A DNA stretch of 64,000 nucleotides. Origin: Luzula sylvatica (lineage: Eukaryota; Streptophyta; Magnoliopsida; Poales; Juncaceae). The stretch is taken from NCBI GenBank assembly GCA_946800325.1, contig OX326957.1, forward strand, positions 23,623,554 through 23,687,553, written 5' to 3'. The notes under the pieces were generated by a model. The model saw only the letters and a list, made by a program, of their open reading frames with translations. It made no database searches and had not been told where the DNA came from. This document shows positions 11,076 to 24,095 of this stretch, in pieces (position 1 is the stretch's first letter; every line of letters starts with the position of its first letter). The translations under genes and the position numbers were made by a program.

Positions 11076-14000
11076 AAATTCGGGGCATAGATAGGATGCA
11101 CACACGGAAATGGGATTGTATATGATACGACCCATCACCAAAATCCTATAAAGGATCAATAGTCGCATTGGATGTGATTGGATATAATCCTACCTAAATA
11201 GCGAGATCCCACTTGTCTGCCAAAGCAACTTGTGGGAGGATCGTGATATATGGGTCTTGAGTGTTATGGACTTGGAGTCCCGTATTGGTATGAGGGTTAT
11301 CGATTCGATAAAAATAACACTATCATATAATTATCATATAAGCATATAGATTAAGTATGCACGGTTAGGAGCTTAATATTCATCATCCGTTTAGAATTAT
11401 GTTTTCTAACAACACCAAATATATCGATGAGATCGATATGTTAGATAGCTTTTGGGTCGGAATTACCGTAATTAACCTTGATAATCAAAGAATAGTTCTT
11501 AGACTTAAAGGAACGTGTTGGACACGGAAATGGTAGATTCGGGGCTCGAGGCTTTGGCTTTAGAGAAAGCCGGATTCGATACACTTTAAGAAGGAATTGA
11601 ACAATATTACGTGCCTTGTGGTGGCATGTATAGACGCAAATTTCTCAAAATTGTTTTGAGAATTCGAGTGTGTATGAAAGAAAAATGCAAATCTCAAGCA
11701 ATAGTTTCAAGAGATAGAGCGTGTTGAATGGTTCAATGCGGCTCAAAGAGTAGGTTAATTTTGAGACGTCTTATGAGTCTTTGATTAACACTCGTGTGTT
11801 GATGATACGAGATTTGATATTCGTGACCGAATTTCATATGCATTCGATAGATAAGTCGATCCCGAAATTGCATGAGATGCAATGTAAATTTGAATAGGAG
11901 ATGCTTGGAGCATCCGAGGAATCCAGAGCATTAAGATGCGTGGATGTCCTTATAATTCAAAGGCGGGATCGAAGAAATAAATGTCTAAGGGTATTTTGGG
12001 AAATTGTTTTCCAAACAAAAAGTTCGGACAAGGAGTTGTCCAAACTAATGACTCAAAGAACGGTGAAATCCGAGGAGGATTAAACCTAGAAGTTGATTGC
12101 TTCTTTTGGCATTGCCGTCATGACCATATAAACGAGATACGCATATCTAGATTCCATATGATGGATTGCTAGAATCATTCGAATTAGATTCGATTAATTA
12201 ATGCGATACTTATTTATTAGGCAAGACGACAAAGGGCGTCATTCTCCAAAGGTTGGAGAAAGATCCAACGAATTATTGGAAATTACATTAAGATATAAAT
12301 GTTCCGATAAGTTCCGAGGAAAGAGGAGGCTATCGGTATTTTTGTTACGTTTACGGACGGTTAAAGTAGATACGGTAATATCTGTTTAATGCATGCCGAA
12401 ACGGAGACTTTTGAAAGGTTCAAAGAGTTTCAAAAACAAAATACAAAATCGACTAAGCAAGAAAATCAATGCCCTTTGATAGGATCAAGGAGGCGAGTGT
12501 TTGAGCTACGCACTTCGATAGGATCGAAGAGGCGATATTTGAGTTATAAGTATTGATTATCATTCATGATTGTGGAATCGGTTCACGATTATCTTCATTT
12601 CGGAACATTAAGATGTGTTCGAAAAGAGGAAATGAACGCATGTTAGACATGGTTTGATAAATGATAAGTCAAAAGGATCTCCCAAAAATATTTTGGGGCT
12701 ACACCCTTGGGACAACGGCACTAATGAATGGTTGCATATATGATATGGACCATAAACCTTCTAATCGGTACAAGAGACGTCATATGAGATATGGATCGGA
12801 GTGGTTCCGAAGTTGTCATTTGTACAGATTTGAGGTTGTGAGTATATTTCGAAATTGGTTTCGATTAAACTCAATCCCAAATCTGAAAAATTGTTCGTTT
12901 AACATATATCCTAGTGGAAACTAAAGGGTATTAGTTATAACGTCCCGACGAAAATGAGATTTTCGTGGCTCGAAGAGATGCCTTCTTAGAGGAGGACCGA
13001 ATGCTCACAACTTTGAAATTTGATGTCGCTTATCTCTATGCGGGCTAGTGGTAGTAGAATGAATCTCGAAAGAGTTCGAGATCTGGAAAATGAACATTGT
13101 ACCGATGAAAGTTGACACGACTTCATCAAGAGTTGATGAATACGAGTCGAACACACAAAGGAATTTTTCGTAGATCAAGTAGGCTATATCATAAGTCGGT
13201 AAATACGGATTTATCGTGGCTAATGATGATAAATCGAAATCATATGATGATTCGATATCCTACAAGGATGCTATGAAAATGACGATTCCATATGGCAAGA
13301 TGCCATGAAATCTGAGATTCGAACCGTGTAGATTATCAAGTTTAGAACTTGATTTCATTGCTTTCAGGGTTAGAATCGTGAAATATCAATGAGTTTTCAA
13401 GATGAGAACCAACACGGATAGGAATACGCATATAACAAAGCGAGGCTTGCAGCGAAGAGTGTCAAGTAATTCGTAGTTGGACTATGAAGAAACGTTTTCG
13501 CATGTTACCAAGCTTTCACATTCTCAAAATTCTGCTTGTCGTGGTCGCATATTATGAAAATGTGATGTGGCAAAATGAATGTCAAAACCGAATTTCTTGA
13601 CAGAAATTTTATGAAAGGATGTGTACTTGACACAACCTTACGGTTTTGTCGATTCATAAGAATCGGGGATATGATATGCACGCTTTAACGATCCATATGA
13701 TGGATTAGAGAAACCTTCTCGGAATTGGAATATTCGTTTTGACGAAGTTATAAACTGTTATAACATTGTCGGAACGAATGAAAACTTTGTGTACACATGA
13801 AGATTAGTGGGAGCCGCGTTATATTACTTGTAACGACACAAAATTTAGGAGACCGCTTATGAATTAAGCGTGAAGATCTATAGGATAGATCTAAGAAGTT
13901 CCTCGTTCTATATTATAGCACATATATCGACATGTTGTTGAAAATGGTTTTCAACATATAACTCCTTGGAGGAGTTAAACCGAAATGTCGAATGACAGAA

Positions 14001-15411
14001 ATTTTCTACGGCTCGATGTGAGACATCAAGTAGGGCAGAAAATAATAATATGATGCTTTACATTTGATGTGAGGATCCATTATATCTGTCATGATATGTA
14101 TGTGGCTATACGTCGTACACATAGAGCGTCTAGTTCACCATCAATAAAACCCATGGGAATCACACGAGTTTGAATGTAATGAGATTACATGAGACTAACT
14201 CTTGTGAATGTATAATGGTTATACGTATATATACATAATGGTTATGTATATTTAAACCCATCGGGATTTGTATTGATAACGGTAAAGTTTATCCTTGAAT
14301 ATTTTGCGAAAGAATTCAGGATTTTATTTTATCTATAATGGTGTGGAGGACATGTTGGTTATAAAGAGTTATAACAACAACAGTTTCCAAATATGACACG
14401 TCCAAATATGTATCACGACTTTCGATCACAAAGTGTGTACATGTTTTGCTTAAACGAAAACACGGTTATGTGAAAAGGTTCCACATGACCAATAGTTTAT
14501 GATTCTATTTACGGAGGCGTGTATATTGCGGTTATTAATCGCAGAAGGAAGAGGTGTGGATCAAGGATACATGACCAAACTCGAGTAGTCACGAGTTATC
14601 GGATTTATGGTTGTGTATTGCATGATACGCAATAGTACAAGCCAAAATGCCGAGGTCAAAACCACTTCTAGACAATACTCAAAAAATTTCATTGATGCAT
14701 GAAATTTTGTGAAATGATGTGATCGTAGGTATTAGAAACGTTCCAAACCTGATGAAGATTACCACTAGCGGCAACATGCGGACCCGTTTTTGAGATATGG
14801 GTATGAGATACCTAGAGGAGGAAGAAGAGAGTAGAGTGTAGTTATCTAATACGATAGTCCTCGCAGGTTGTGGGTATGGAGATACCCATAGGTAAACGTT
14901 GTATCACCCAAATACTTAATCCGTATGAATGCATTCCTTTTAAAAATTTTGTTTACTTAAATTTTTTATGCATTCATCTTATATGAAAACTGTGTGCGGG
15001 TTGTGTAATTTGATTACATGAACCCTGATTTGAGCTTGTGTGGACGCCGACATAATTGATGATTATGTGCAGCAAAATCGTCACACCTAAAGTTTCATTT
15101 CTAAATATCCCTAGTCACGGATCAGCTTGCTTAAGAGTGAAGCATTTCTATTATCAGATAATGGACTGAACGTGTACACTAGTACGTTAGCCGAGGAGAT
15201 GATTATGTTTTGCTAATCATGGGACAAGGTGCTTGTCGAATCGGGAACGTAGATATATGCAAGGTGACATATATTGGATATGACCGAAGCCGCGAGATCA
15301 TGACATGGTTTAGTCATTATGGATGAACTCGCGACGAGTAGGGTATTAGGTTCTTCAAACTTGAGGGGACCATTGATTGCGTTATGTGCGTAACACGATG
15401 CTTTGATATGA

Positions 15412-15612
15412 ATTGGGTATTGTCCGAAACACGGAATTCAATGTGAGTCTCAAGATAGGAATTGTGTATTCCGAAAAGAACATATATCTCTTAGCGCCGT
15501 AACAGGAAGTCAAAAGGGTCATCATTGGGTATTGTCCGAAACACGGAATTCAATGTGAGTCTCAAGATAGGAATTGTTTATTCCGAAAAGAACATATATC
15601 TCTTAGCGCCGC
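15412..15612 (+). repeat. Near-perfect direct duplication in element B
   Basis: A unit of about 88 bp starting attgggtattgtccgaaaca is present at 15412 and 15524 (period 112). The matching place in element A (about 27812) has one copy, so the duplication is private to B. Confidence 0.8.
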
Positions 15613-16081
15613 TCGATGAGTCAATTAACGAAAACTGTGGCCACAGTCAATGATATTAATATTTAATATCGATTGAAATTTGTTAACTCAACTCGGAATC
15701 GGGGAATAAGTATAGTTAATCAAATTATAAGGATGACTTCCACCATGCCTTTTGATTAACAGATATCGCAAACAAGAGAACTAGTAACTGCTATTCGAGA
15801 TAGGCACAATGATCACAATCATTTTTCGTTTAACATGGGTAGCTATGATGGAGTGACTAGATCCCGCTCATGAGCTTGTAGGCTTTGGAAATAACCTACT
15901 GCCATCGTTAAATGAACCTACATGGCCACACAACGAGTCGTACTAAGTCGGTCTTGATTATAAAATTGGCACATAAGATGTGCATAGCTTGGTATTTGAT
16001 ACGCGAGCTATAATCTCTAAAATCGTGCATATCGGATATGCATGAGTACCTTTTAGGTAGATCTGAAATTGAGTGGGAGAC

Positions 16082-16668
16082 TGAAAGAAATACAGTTTCG
16101 GATCAACCGTAAAAGTGTACACAAGGATAAACGAACATATGCGTTCGTGGGCATAAATAATGTGTATATTAGATGCACATATGTATACAGGAAATACATG
16201 GTTAAATTGATAAGAAACGGCTTTTATTAAGAAAACCAGAAAATTCAGTTTAAGACGTTTCAGTAAAACTGGCATAACTTTCAGTCAGGAACTCTGATTT
16301 GAATAGTTCAAATTGAATTATATAGATAATGAGATTATCTAGAACTTTCATGTTGTAATATTTTCCATTTGAGCGAAGTATCAGTGTCGTTCTAATAAAA
16401 TACTGAAAGGGTGCGACGGTTTGACATACAGTTAGTAAAACCGCCGTAACTTTGTCATCCGAACTCCAATTGGTCCAGACCAAATTGGGTTGGAAAGATA
16501 ATAAGATTATCTACAACTTTCGTGTTTGTTGATTTCCGGTCAGAGGAATTTACCATTTTCGTACGGACGGTGAACATGTTCATGCAGTTTTCTGTTTGAA
16601 AAGGTGTATATTGGATATACATGCCTTTTGGCCCATCCTTATCCTATGTGATATAAATACGATATTTT
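16082..16668 (+). repeat. 3' LTR of element B, first part
   Basis: Begins TGAAAGAAATAC straight after the purine tract. It runs to the insertion point of element C, just after the TATA-like atataaatac. Bases 16664-16668 (ATTTT) are the left copy of C's target duplication. The LTR resumes at 24734. Confidence 0.85.
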
Positions 16669-17280
16669 TGTAGGGTTACGCACACGATTATTAGAGTGTG
16701 CAGCGGAATTATTCACGCATGCGTAACCTAATTCTACCGGGATCACGTTCGAAAAACCACGAAAAAGGAAGAGTTATTCAGAATTTACCTCGTACAAGTT
16801 AGTACGTGTCGACTTCTTCTCCAAATACGTGAACCTTCTCCAAGGAATGCTCGTGCAGTCCATCTACTCGTGTCCACCTTGATTTCGACTGATCGGAACC
16901 GTAAACGTCGTTCTAGTCAACTTCACGATTATTTTATCTCAAATTCTTTGCTCAAATCTCTCTTTTCAAACTCTCCAGATCACTTCGTTTTCTGTGGAAG
17001 AAAGGGAGAAAAATTCGGCGGCTCCAAAACCCTAGGGTTCAGAAAATGGCGGCCAGAATTTCGGACAGAATTTCAGCAGCCTCGAAGAGAGAGAAAATCG
17101 AAATCAGAATGTATATTTATAGGCAAAATTAGGTTAAAACCCTAACTTTCGGTTTGGGCCGAAATTAAGTTAAAACTCTAATTATTTGAATCCTAATTAT
17201 TTAACGGCCCAATTCTGACTGCAGATTTGCCTATTTATATAAATTCTTCCAAGTTAATTCTTAAGCCATATTTTCTTTCA
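16669..17280 (-). repeat. 3' LTR of element C (21-bp deletion)
   Basis: Bounded by TG and CA on the + strand. Relative to the other LTR it lacks 21 bp after ttatttgaat, with aat on both sides of the missing segment, so a microhomology deletion after insertion is likely. A 91-codon + strand frame is identical in both LTRs and is not thought to be a gene. Confidence 0.9.
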
Positions 17281-17292
17281 AACTCCCTCTTG
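17281..17292 (-). other. Polypurine tract of element C
   Basis: On the minus strand caagagggagtt abuts the 3' LTR, the position expected for the primer of plus-strand DNA synthesis. Confidence 0.7.
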
Positions 17293-18592
17293 GATTAAGA
17301 CATAATCAACTTGGCCATATGTCCAACATATGTCGTGAGATCTAATCACACGTGATTTCATTTTGTTTGTCCAACAAACGTATTTGTGAGCATTATCTTG
17401 AGAATCCGATATGTTACGAAATCTTGGTGTGACCGTTGTAGGTTCGTCTAAGACTGGTAGTGAATATGGCAGCAATCCACAAGGTATTGCGAGCACTAGA
17501 CTGCCGTTAATACCTACCCAGAATTAGCACGAAAAAGGTAAAGAACACCTTTATGAAGATGCTGTATATCTTCATTCCTAGCTCAGATGAGTGTTACTAG
17601 TCCTCTTGTTCGCGATATCTTCTGATCAAAAGAGTCACGGTGAAGTCTAAGACTTCAAGTCATCCTCTTTTCTTTTTGATCAGATATACTCTTTCTCGAT
17701 AAGAATTAGATTGATAATAACAATGCAAACTCTACTGAGTTCCATCGAGCTTGGCCAAGCATTTCATCAATCTCAATTCAATCGAGGGGCCCGAGAGATA
17801 TCTCCCTCTATCCTTTTTTCAAGGCTAGAAAGGAACAATTCCTATCTTGCAACCTCACATCCTTTGCCTATGCTAAAAACAATACTCAATAATAATCTTT
17901 GCTACACAGTTACGCGTAGGGTTAATTACATCAAAGCATTGTCTTTTCACATACTAGGTATCCGTGAGATCACTCAAGTATGAAGCACTAAAACGCACTA
18001 TCTGGATATGAGTTTGTCTCCAATGACTCTAATCATGTCACAAACTCATATAGTGGTCAGTCCAATATACGACGCCGCGTATATCCATATTCTAGAATCG
18101 ACGCTACCGTCTCATATCAGTAAAACCTTATCATCTCATCTACGAATATGCCGGTGTATGTAAAAGTCTCCATTCAGTGAATGGACTACCTGGTTCAAAT
18201 CTATGAACAACTTTATACACGAGGGACGTTTTAGAATTATATTCATCCCGTTTAGTGGTTTTACTCTCATTCAATTGACGAATCAATATGCCAGACTAAG
18301 GCCATGCAACATATTATTCTCAACTGACTCGATGCACTAAACTAGAATAAAATTCAAGGTCTATCCGATTATTATAATCGAATAACCTCTCACACACTTT
18401 CTTGTTATTTAAAAAAAAATTTGAATTATGAAGGTTTAGGTCATATAATGAATAATAATATAAATATCTGTCTCGTAAACAAATACAATCCCAATAAGAA
18501 GCCTAGGCCATAATAAATATTCTCCCACTTGCACTAGGCAGATCAAATCCCCTTATACAATAAGAAACATAAATAAAACACCCAATCTAACA
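17293..18592 (-). other. Element C non-coding region between pol and 3' LTR
   Basis: 1.3 kb without a gene. It contains a copy of the motif gccagactaaggccatgcaac (18290-18310) that also occurs in the 5' leader (near 22936 and 23010). The long spacer between pol and the LTR is typical of some plant copia lineages; no env-like frame is visible. Confidence 0.6.
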
Positions 18593-21500
18593 CTACGATA
18601 GATATCTCAATCCTATCGCCCTAGCATGCTGCTCATGCTTGGCACGTGATAGTGGCTTCGTAAACGGATCGGCCACGTTATCCTCAGTAGGTATCTTCAT
18701 TATTTTCACGTCACCTCTCTTCGTAATCTCACGAATCAAGTGGTAACGCCGGAGTACATGTTTGGACCGATGATGCGCTCTCGGTTCCTTAGATTGTGCT
18801 ATTGCTCCGTTATTGTCACAATAGACATCCACGGAATCCGAGATACTTGGCATAACGCCAAGTTCCATCACGAACTGTCGTAACCAGACAGCCTCCTTTG
18901 CGGCTTCCGAAGCCGCGATGTATTCCGCTTCAGTTGTAGAATCAGCCACCGTCTTCTGTTTGGAGCTTTTCCAAACAACAGCTCCGCCATTGAGCGTAAA
19001 GACGTAACCACTTTGAGATTGGAAATCGTCCGGGCAAGTTTGGAAACTAGCATCTGTATATCCTTGGATAATCAGATCTCCTTCCGAACCTCCATAGACA
19101 AGAAACATATCTTTAGTATTCCTGAGATACTTAAGAATGCTCTTGACTGCGGACCAGTGAGCTTCCCCGGGATCAGATTGATAGCGGGAAGTCACACTCA
19201 ACGCATATGCGACATCTGGTCTAGTACATATCATGGCATACATGATCGATCCTATAGCCGAAGCGTATGGGATCCGACTCATTCGCTCACGTTCAGCGTC
19301 CGTTGAAGGACACTGAGCCTTAATGAGAGTGATGCCATGTGACATTGGCAGAAATCCTTTCTTGGATTGCTCCATGTGAAACCTAGTTATCACTTTGTCA
19401 ATATATGTACTTTGACTTAGTCCGAGAAGTCTCCTCGATCTATCTCTATAGATCTTCACACCTAAAATATAGGCAGCTTCTCCTAAGTCCTTCATTGCGA
19501 ATTGACTACCCAAATATGCCTTAACTTGGTTAAGCATCGGGATGTCATTTCCAATAAGTAAGATGTCGTCCACGTACAAGATGAGGAATACAACCGAACT
19601 CCCACTGAATTTCTTGTATACACAAGGTTCCTCGATATTTTGAATGAAACCATACTTTGCGATAACCTCATCGAATCGTATGTTCCACGCACGAGATGCT
19701 TGTTTTAATCCATAAATGGATCTCATAAGCTTGCACACTTTATTCGTATTCTTTGGATCGACAAAACCCTCAGGTTGTGTCATATACACATCCTCGGTTA
19801 GGTTCCCGTTAAGGAAAGCGGTTTTGACATCCATCTGCCATATCTCATAATCGTGATATGCAGCTATCGCTAAAAGAATGCGAATACTTTTAAACATGGC
19901 TACTGGTGAAAACGTTTCATCATAGTCTATACCATGAATTTGCTTGAAACCTTTCGCCACCAGTCTTGCTTTAAAAGTGTGTACATTACCATCCATGTCG
20001 GTTTTCTTCTTGAAAACCCATTTGCACCCAACGGTCTTAGCACCATTAGGTAGATCAATAAGATTCCAAACCTTATTATCATACATGGACTGGATCTCGG
20101 TTTTCATGGCGTCATGCCATTTCGAGGAATCCAAACTAGACATAGCACCTTTGTAGGATGTTGGCTCATCATCTAGAGTCAACTCATCATCGTCATTACT
20201 AATGAGAAATCCATATCTCTCAGGTTCTTGACGAATCCTACCAGATCTACGTAGAGCTTGTGTAGTAGATTCTGGTTCACCATCCAATGGTAACTCAGAA
20301 TCTTGTTCCAAATCAACCTGTTCAGGTTGTGGTTCTCGAATTTCTTCGAGATCAATTTTACTCCCACTGGCTTGACGTTCTAGGAATTCCTTCTCTAAGA
20401 AGTGTCCACGTCGAGCCACGAAAACCTTGTTTTCGCTCGGCAAGTAAAAGTAGTATCCTCTTGTTTCTTGAGGATACCCCACAAATAAACACTTGTCTGA
20501 TCTTGGCTCGAGTTTTTCCGTCAATAACCTTTTGACGTATGCCTCGCAACCCCAAATCTTAAGATAAGACAATGATGGCACCTTGCCATGCCATAATTCA
20601 TATGGTGTCTTTTCAACCGATTTGGACGGAACTCTATTCAGTATATGAGCGGCCGTTTGAAGCGCGAAACCCCAAAATGATTTTGGCAAATCTGTTCGAC
20701 TCATCATCGAGCGAACCATGTCTAACAAAGTCCGATTCCTCCTCTCGGACACTCCATTCCATTGGGGTGTACCGGGTGGAGTCCATTGTGATACTATACC
20801 ACAATCTCGAAGATAGTCCTCAAACTCATAGCTCAAGTATTCGCCACCTCGATCCGATCGAATGGCTTTTACTTTCTTGCCCAGTTGAAGTTCTACCTCG
20901 TGTTGAAACTCTTTGAATTTCTCAAAAGTTTCACTTTTGTGACGCATTAAGTATAGATATCCATATCTACTATAATCGTCAGTAAAAGTCACGAAGTAGC
21001 GATACCCATTTCTAGCCTCGACACTCATCGGTCCACATACATCGGAATGTATGAGGGCCAACACATCTTTCGATCTTTCTCCTTTCTTGGAAAAAGGTGT
21101 CTTTGTCATCTTACCCATCAAACAAGATTCGCAATTTTCTATTGACTTTAAATCAAAAGAATCTAGCACTCCATCCTTTTGGAGTCTAGCAATGCGTTTC
21201 TCGTTTATGTGTCCGAGACGACAATGCCATGAGTATGTTTCATTAGTTTGAGTGGTATTTATGTTATATATGGACTGATTATTGTTGTTATTTTCTAAAT
21301 CCAAGACATATAAACCATTTTCAACTAGAACATTACTAAAGAAAATGTCATTCTTGCGAATAAAACAATCATTAGTACCAATAACTAATTCATATCCATC
21401 CGCAATAAGTCTCGAAACAGAAATAATATTCCTACTCAAAGTAGGTACATAACAACAATTATTCAAAACTAAAATAAGTCCATTTGGCAAAGTTAAATCA

Positions 21501-22534
21501 TACGTCCCTTCGGCTAATGCTGCTACTCGAGCTCCATTCCCGACGCGTAAATCAACTTCGCCACGAATCAACGATCTTCTACTTCTTAGGCCCTGCATAT
21601 TATTACAAATATGAGTCCCACATCCAGTGTCCAACACCCATGATGATAAAGTAAAGAAATAAGAATCGATAACGGAAATACCTGATGCCGGTGTGTCCGA
21701 GGAAGCGGTCTTTTGCTTGCTCTCCCTCAGGAAGATCTCGCAATCACGCTTCCAATGCCCCTCCTTGAGACAGTGGAAACATTTCTTGTCATCCTTGGCT
21801 TTCTTGCTCACTGGCTTAGGCGCAACCTTGTTGCCCTGTGCCTTCCTCTTCTTGTTCTTGTTCCCATTGTTTGGACTCTTCCCTTGAACCACCAATACCT
21901 CCGAAGTCCTAGACTTCATGTACCGCGGTTTCTGGTCACTTTCGAATGTTCTGAGCATTCCGAAAAGCTGGGGAATGGTCCTTGTCATGTCCGACATGTG
22001 GAAATGCGAAATGAACGAATCGAAACTCGGTGGCAGTGACAACATGATCAAATCAGTTTGTAACTCCAACTCAAATTTCATGCCAAGCCTCTCAAGATGA
22101 TCGAAATATCCTTTCATCTTGAGAAGATGAGAGCTAACGGGCGTACCCTCTTGCATCTTGCATTGCGTCGCATTGCCAAGAGCTTGATACTTCTCCACCC
22201 TTGCTTGAACCTGAAACATCTCCCTGAGCTGTTTCATAATCTTGTATGCATCCTGTTTCTCAAACTGAATTTGATATTCAGGAGTCATAGTAGCCAACAT
22301 GAGGCATGTGACATCATTCGAATCGTCCATCATGGTCGTATATTCGAATGTCTCATCCTCAGTTGCTGTATCCCCTGGTACAGGAGGGATAGGCGTCTCC
22401 AAGACATGTGCCTTTCCTTCCTGTCTCAGAACGAATCCCAGATTCCTCTGCCAGTCGAGAAAGTTCTTTCCGTTCATTCGTTCCTTTTCCAAAATGGAAC
22501 GCAAACTAAAGCGGTTATTACTTGGTAAAGCCAT
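18593..22534 (-). CDS. Ty1/copia gag-pol polyprotein
   Basis: One uninterrupted 1313-residue frame encoding the retrotransposon's capsid protein and enzymes. Order: gag (1-250) with CCHC zinc knuckle (C252, C255, H260, C265); aspartic protease with DTG at 302-304; integrase with an HHCC finger starting WHCRLGH (H437) and a DDE core (HSDVCGPM and following); reverse transcriptase with KARLVAKGF, and YVDD at 987-990; RNase H with GYTDAS (D1161) and TEAEYIA. Integrase before RT defines the copia order. The start MALPSNNRFSLRS is the first ATG of the frame; it follows about 1.5 kb of leader. The product would be cut by its own protease inside virus-like particles and insert new copies in chromatin. 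No frameshift or missing catalytic motif was seen. Confidence 0.95.
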   Translation of the reverse strand: MALPSNNRFSLRSILEKERMNGKNFLDWQRNLGFVLRQEGKAHVLETPIPPVPGDTATEDETFEYTTMMDDSNDVTCLMLATMTPEYQIQFEKQDAYKIMKQLREMFQVQARVEKYQALGNATQCKMQEGTPVSSHLLKMKGYFDHLERLGMKFELELQTDLIMLSLPPSFDSFISHFHMSDMTRTIPQLFGMLRTFESDQKPRYMKSRTSEVLVVQGKSPNNGNKNKKRKAQGNKVAPKPVSKKAKDDKKCFHCLKEGHWKRDCEIFLRESKQKTASSDTPASGISVIDSYFFTLSSWVLDTGCGTHICNNMQGLRSRRSLIRGEVDLRVGNGARVAALAEGTYDLTLPNGLILVLNNCCYVPTLSRNIISVSRLIADGYELVIGTNDCFIRKNDIFFSNVLVENGLYVLDLENNNNNQSIYNINTTQTNETYSWHCRLGHINEKRIARLQKDGVLDSFDLKSIENCESCLMGKMTKTPFSKKGERSKDVLALIHSDVCGPMSVEARNGYRYFVTFTDDYSRYGYLYLMRHKSETFEKFKEFQHEVELQLGKKVKAIRSDRGGEYLSYEFEDYLRDCGIVSQWTPPGTPQWNGVSERRNRTLLDMVRSMMSRTDLPKSFWGFALQTAAHILNRVPSKSVEKTPYELWHGKVPSLSYLKIWGCEAYVKRLLTEKLEPRSDKCLFVGYPQETRGYYFYLPSENKVFVARRGHFLEKEFLERQASGSKIDLEEIREPQPEQVDLEQDSELPLDGEPESTTQALRRSGRIRQEPERYGFLISNDDDELTLDDEPTSYKGAMSSLDSSKWHDAMKTEIQSMYDNKVWNLIDLPNGAKTVGCKWVFKKKTDMDGNVHTFKARLVAKGFKQIHGIDYDETFSPVAMFKSIRILLAIAAYHDYEIWQMDVKTAFLNGNLTEDVYMTQPEGFVDPKNTNKVCKLMRSIYGLKQASRAWNIRFDEVIAKYGFIQNIEEPCVYKKFSGSSVVFLILYVDDILLIGNDIPMLNQVKAYLGSQFAMKDLGEAAYILGVKIYRDRSRRLLGLSQSTYIDKVITRFHMEQSKKGFLPMSHGITLIKAQCPSTDAERERMSRIPYASAIGSIMYAMICTRPDVAYALSVTSRYQSDPGEAHWSAVKSILKYLRNTKDMFLVYGGSEGDLIIQGYTDASFQTCPDDFQSQSGYVFTLNGGAVVWKSSKQKTVADSTTEAEYIAASEAAKEAVWLRQFVMELGVMPSISDSVDVYCDNNGAIAQSKEPRAHHRSKHVLRRYHLIREITKRGDVKIMKIPTEDNVADPFTKPLSRAKHEQHARAIGLRYLS

Positions 22535-24082
22535 TAAATCTACAAATTTTGAAAAATAATGTAATTAATAACGTGGACTTTCATATATTAAAATTCATTT
22601 TTAAACAACTTGAAATACCCATTATTTTATCATTTCAAATAGCCCCCACTACTGAAACGGAGATTTGATACCTTAAATCTCATAATGGACAAGATCCCTA
22701 TTTAACATATTTCTAAGGTGACTGAGGCCAACCACTCAGAAAACACGTCACGTTGGGTAGGACGGTGTCCAATCATCTCTAAGACGATTCTTGCTTTATT
22801 CGCGAGGTCCAGTATTGAGTCCAACTCAAAACCAGAGTATGTGTTCCTCACTCCTTGCCCCAAATACTAGCCTAGCTAGCTAATTGGTCAAGTCCAAACC
22901 ACAAATGAAGTATCATTCAATTAGCGAATTGACATGCCAGACTAAAGCCGTGCAACATATCAATTCCTAATCAATGCATGCCTTCAATGCTACGTACGTG
23001 TAAATCTGTGTCAGACTAAGGCCATGAAACACAAATAAACAAATACTAGTTTCGAAGGTTCCATTTAGGGAGGCAAGTTACTTGATAATTATGTGGGAGG
23101 ATTTTCTTTTCTTAAAATCATTTATTTAACTTTTATTTTATTCATGCATAAAAACAAAAATAAAACAAAAATTGTACGGTATAGCATATAGGCCTTTTAG
23201 TTTTATGAGCAATCATAAAACCCTAAATTCCCAACCCTAAAACCAAAAATGATCTTGTGCTGTTCTTGAAGATCCAATCTTCGTGTTGTGTCGTCTTTTC
23301 TTGAAGATCCAATCTTCGTGTCGTCTTGCTTTGAAGGTTTCTTAAACTAAACCTATACTACTACAATTTGGAAGATTCACCGATCCCCATATTAAAATAG
23401 TTTACAATTTGGAAAGCTCACTGGCCCCCACACAACATACATACAAACAAGCACAATACACATACAAACAATCACAACATTCATACAAACATTCACAAAC
23501 AATCATCCCCGTTTTAGGCTATATGCTATACCGAATTGAATTTATAAATTGAAAATTTTAAATTAATGGGCATTTTTGACAGAAAAAAAAAAAAATTTGT
23601 TGTCCAGAATTTTTTTCATACGATCGCAACTCCAAGTTCGATCGAGAAACGACAGAAAAAAAAAATTTCAACATTTTTTTTTTTTTTTTTTTTTTTTTTT
23701 GAAAACCTGTATTTATTAAAATATATTTAACAGATCCAAATTTTTATAACAAATCCAATCTGTATTTATTACCATATATTGTGAAAATCTAATTTTCAAC
23801 AGATCTAATCTGTACAAAATATATTCTGAAAATCTAATTTTTCTGAATTTCAATTTTATTCTGAAAACCTAATTTTTTTCTGAAAATACAATTTTAACCA
23901 GATCTAATCTGTAATAATTACAATATATTCTGAAAATCTAATTTTCTGAAAATCCAATTTTCAACAGAATTTATATTATGTAATTTTGCAATTTAGCCCA
24001 AAAATTCTAAAATTTCTCAAATTATAAAATTCTAATCTACAATTCTGAAAATCTAATTTTCGATGGTTTTAAACGAGCGTTT
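22535..24082 (-). other. Element C 5' leader with many short palindromic repeats
   Basis: A non-coding 1.5-kb leader. It holds a 27-base T run (23674-23700, poly-A in the sense RNA), two copies of a unit with the palindrome gaagatccaatcttc (near 23268 and 23303), and from 23784 to 24062 a cluster of gaaaatctaattttc-type palindromes separated by cagatctaatctg. Two copies of the gccagactaa(a/g)gcc motif are near 22936 and 23010. Confidence 0.6.
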
Positions 24083-24094
24083 GCTCTGATACCA
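24083..24094 (-). other. Primer binding site of element C
   Basis: On the minus strand TGGTATCAGAGC lies one base inside the 5' LTR. It is complementary to the 3' end of plant initiator tRNA-Met. Confidence 0.9.
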
Positions 24095-24095
24095 C

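Larger units (their letters stand above)
10247..16081 (+). mobile_element. Element B internal region, non-coding copia remnant
   Basis: 5.8 kb without a long frame. Short readable islands match element C's polyprotein: FWHCRHDHINEIRISR near 12108 (integrase zinc-finger start), LPKIFWGYTLGTTALM near 12673 (integrase), and RNWNIHFDE-type sequence near 13720 (reverse transcriptase). Order and spacing are those of copia pol. It ends in a purine-rich tract gagtgggagac (to 16081) just before the 3' LTR. Confidence 0.75.

Noticed and set aside
16870..17145. 91-codon frame, identical at 24297-24572
   Set aside because: It is LTR sequence of element C read on the antisense strand. Identity reflects recent LTR duplication, not a gene.
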